A stretch of DNA of 64,000 bases, taken from assembly GCA_963720515.1 (NCBI GenBank), contig OY970397.1, forward strand, positions 186,001-250,000. The letters run 5' to 3'. Position numbers and translations under genes: made by a program. Source of the DNA: G963720515 sp963720515. Its GTDB lineage: Bacteria > Actinomycetota > Thermoleophilia > Gaiellales > Gaiellaceae. Shown here piece after piece: positions 63,070 to 64,000 of the stretch. The notes below the pieces were generated by a model. The model was not told the origin of the DNA. It ran no database searches and saw only the letters and a program-made list of their open reading frames with translations. How positions within the stretch are numbered: position 1 is the first letter of the stretch; every line of letters starts with the position of its first letter.

Positions 63070-63098
63070 ATGGCACACCTCGTCACACATCCGGCACA

Positions 63099-63116
63099 TT
63101 CCGTCACAGACACGTG
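63099..63116. repeat. 18-bp motif shared with 57624-57641 (copy 2, inverted)
   Basis: TTCCGTCACAGACACGTG is the exact reverse complement of the copy at 57624-57641. It sits in the 118-bp convergent spacer between the aminotransferase and the lytic transglycosylase. Two more GTCACA/GTGAC pieces lie beside it. Confidence 0.45.
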
Positions 63117-63187
63117 ACGAAGTTCGCGCTACCGTCGAAAGCGGGGGAAGAGGGCCGAAGGCCCCGGGGGCAATCTCGCGCGAAGGG

Positions 63188-64000
63188 CTACACGCGGCCC
63201 ATCGTCGCCAGCACGTCCGCCGCGAACCGCCGGGCCTCGCGGGATGCGCCGTAGCGCCGCACCGACGTCGGGCCCTGGTTGTACGCGGCCAGCGCGCGCC
63301 GGATGTGGCCGTGGAACTCCCGGTACATCTGGCGCAGGAAGAGGACGCCGACGCGGATGTTCCCGTCCGTCGAGCGCGCGATCTGCTCGCCGACGAGCAC
63401 CGTCTCGACGTAGTCCCACGTCGCCGGCGTGACCTGCATCACGCCGAACGCGCCCACGGGCGACACCACGTTCGGCTGCCAGCCGGACTCGATCCACGCG
63501 AGCGCGCGCACGAGGCGGGTCGACATGCCGTAGCGCACCGCCCAGTAGTCGAGCTTCCCGCGGATCGTGCTTCGGCCCGAGGACGAGGTTGACGCCGGCC
63601 GTACCGCCCGCGACCCGCCGAGCGCCCGCCGCGTCACCGGGCCCGCAACGGCATCCGCGGCCAGTCCCGCGCGCTTCTGGAACCGTCGCAGCGCGAGCGA
63701 GGTCTCCCGGCCGAAGTAGCCGTCCACGATCCCGGTCGGCGCGCCGCGGCGCGACAGCATGAACTGGAGCACGGCGACGTCCCAGCCGACCATTCCGATC
63801 CGGAGGATGCGCTTCCCGTAGAGCGGGCGGCCCAGCCGGCCGAGCGCGCGCCGCGTCGCCGGGCCGGGGATCCCGTCCACGGTCAGCCCCTTCCGCTTCT
63901 GGAAGTGGCGTACGGCCGCCGCGGTCATCGGCCCCGCGATCCCGTCGATCGCCCCGCGGTACTCGCCCCAGGAGCGCAAGGCCACCTGGAGCCCGGCGTG
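63188..64000 (-). CDS. Peptidoglycan-binding lytic transglycosylase (5' end outside window)
   Basis: The frame is still open at base 64000 (minus-strand reading AGLQVALRSWGEYRGAIDG), so the N-terminus, probably a signal peptide, is missing. Two peptidoglycan-binding repeats are visible (IDGIAGPMTAAAVRHFQKRKGL and VDGYFGRETSLALRRFQKRAGL), with a first half-repeat at the edge. The C-terminal SLT domain has WIESGWQPNVVSPVGAFGVMQVTPATW (catalytic Glu) and RRALAAYNQGP. It should cleave the glycan strand of peptidoglycan outside the membrane. Confidence 0.9.
   Translation of the reverse strand, partial: HAGLQVALRSWGEYRGAIDGIAGPMTAAAVRHFQKRKGLTVDGIPGPATRRALGRLGRPLYGKRILRIGMVGWDVAVLQFMLSRRGAPTGIVDGYFGRETSLALRRFQKRAGLAADAVAGPVTRRALGGSRAVRPASTSSSGRSTIRGKLDYWAVRYGMSTRLVRALAWIESGWQPNVVSPVGAFGVMQVTPATWDYVETVLVGEQIARSTDGNIRVGVLFLRQMYREFHGHIRRALAAYNQGPTSVRRYGASREARRFAADVLATMGRV

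Overview
The window is chromosomal DNA of a very GC-rich actinobacterium. GTG starts, ATGA/GTGA/TTGA stop-start overlaps, DUF1206, DUF2332 and DUF5317 genes, 11-bp-repeat PHO boxes and a KdpDE system fit the class Thermoleophilia (Gaiella/Solirubrobacter relatives). That placement is inference; no rRNA gene is present.

Layout. 0-4.9 kb: a lower-GC partial ORF and a tRNA 3'-end-like fragment, lipoproteins, a broken ketopantoate reductase and a small cupredoxin/His-Met-rich secreted cluster. 4.9-13.0 kb: two ECF sigma/zinc-finger anti-sigma pairs, a large arylsulfatase, cyclophilin and membrane genes. 13.3-16.7 kb: a cyclase and a copA-csoR copper efflux operon with its own operator. 16.7-23.5 kb: phosphate uptake, with DUF47-Pit on the plus strand facing pstSCAB-phoU-arsC on the minus strand. 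23.6-31.3 kb: kdpFABC-kdpDE with two extra micro-genes. 31.3-38.0 kb: PhoR/PhoP-like two-component system, ppk, ppx and a CYTH-CHAD-Nudix fusion. 38.4-47.5 kb: translation genes (thrS, infC-rpmI-rplT, a SpoU methyltransferase, pheST). 47.5-57.5 kb: 2-oxoacid dehydrogenase E1a-E1b-E2, a glyoxalase, a GGDEF-HD-GYP protein, a DUF5317/MFS reading frame and E3 (lpd). 57.6-64 kb: oxidoreductase, acetyltransferase, cupin, hotdog protein, aminotransferase and a lytic transglycosylase cut by the window edge.

The central theme is phosphate and polyphosphate. The phoP-phoR intergenic region and the pstS upstream region carry the same three-unit PHO box. PhoP would therefore control itself, possibly ppk/ppx behind it, and high-affinity phosphate import. 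The CYTH-CHAD-Nudix protein, whose stop overlaps that of ppx, is the best candidate for a little-described polyphosphate effector. A 164-nt near-perfect RNA rod between pstS and pstC is the best candidate for an undescribed regulatory element.

Caution on quality. I count about 20 places where a conserved protein continues in the next frame. Every one is an extra base and none is a missing base; twelve lie between 51.4 and 61.1 kb. Insertion-type consensus errors are the likeliest cause, so frameshifted genes are listed as CDS with the shift noted. Five convergent gene pairs share the four bases CTAG as overlapping stop codons.
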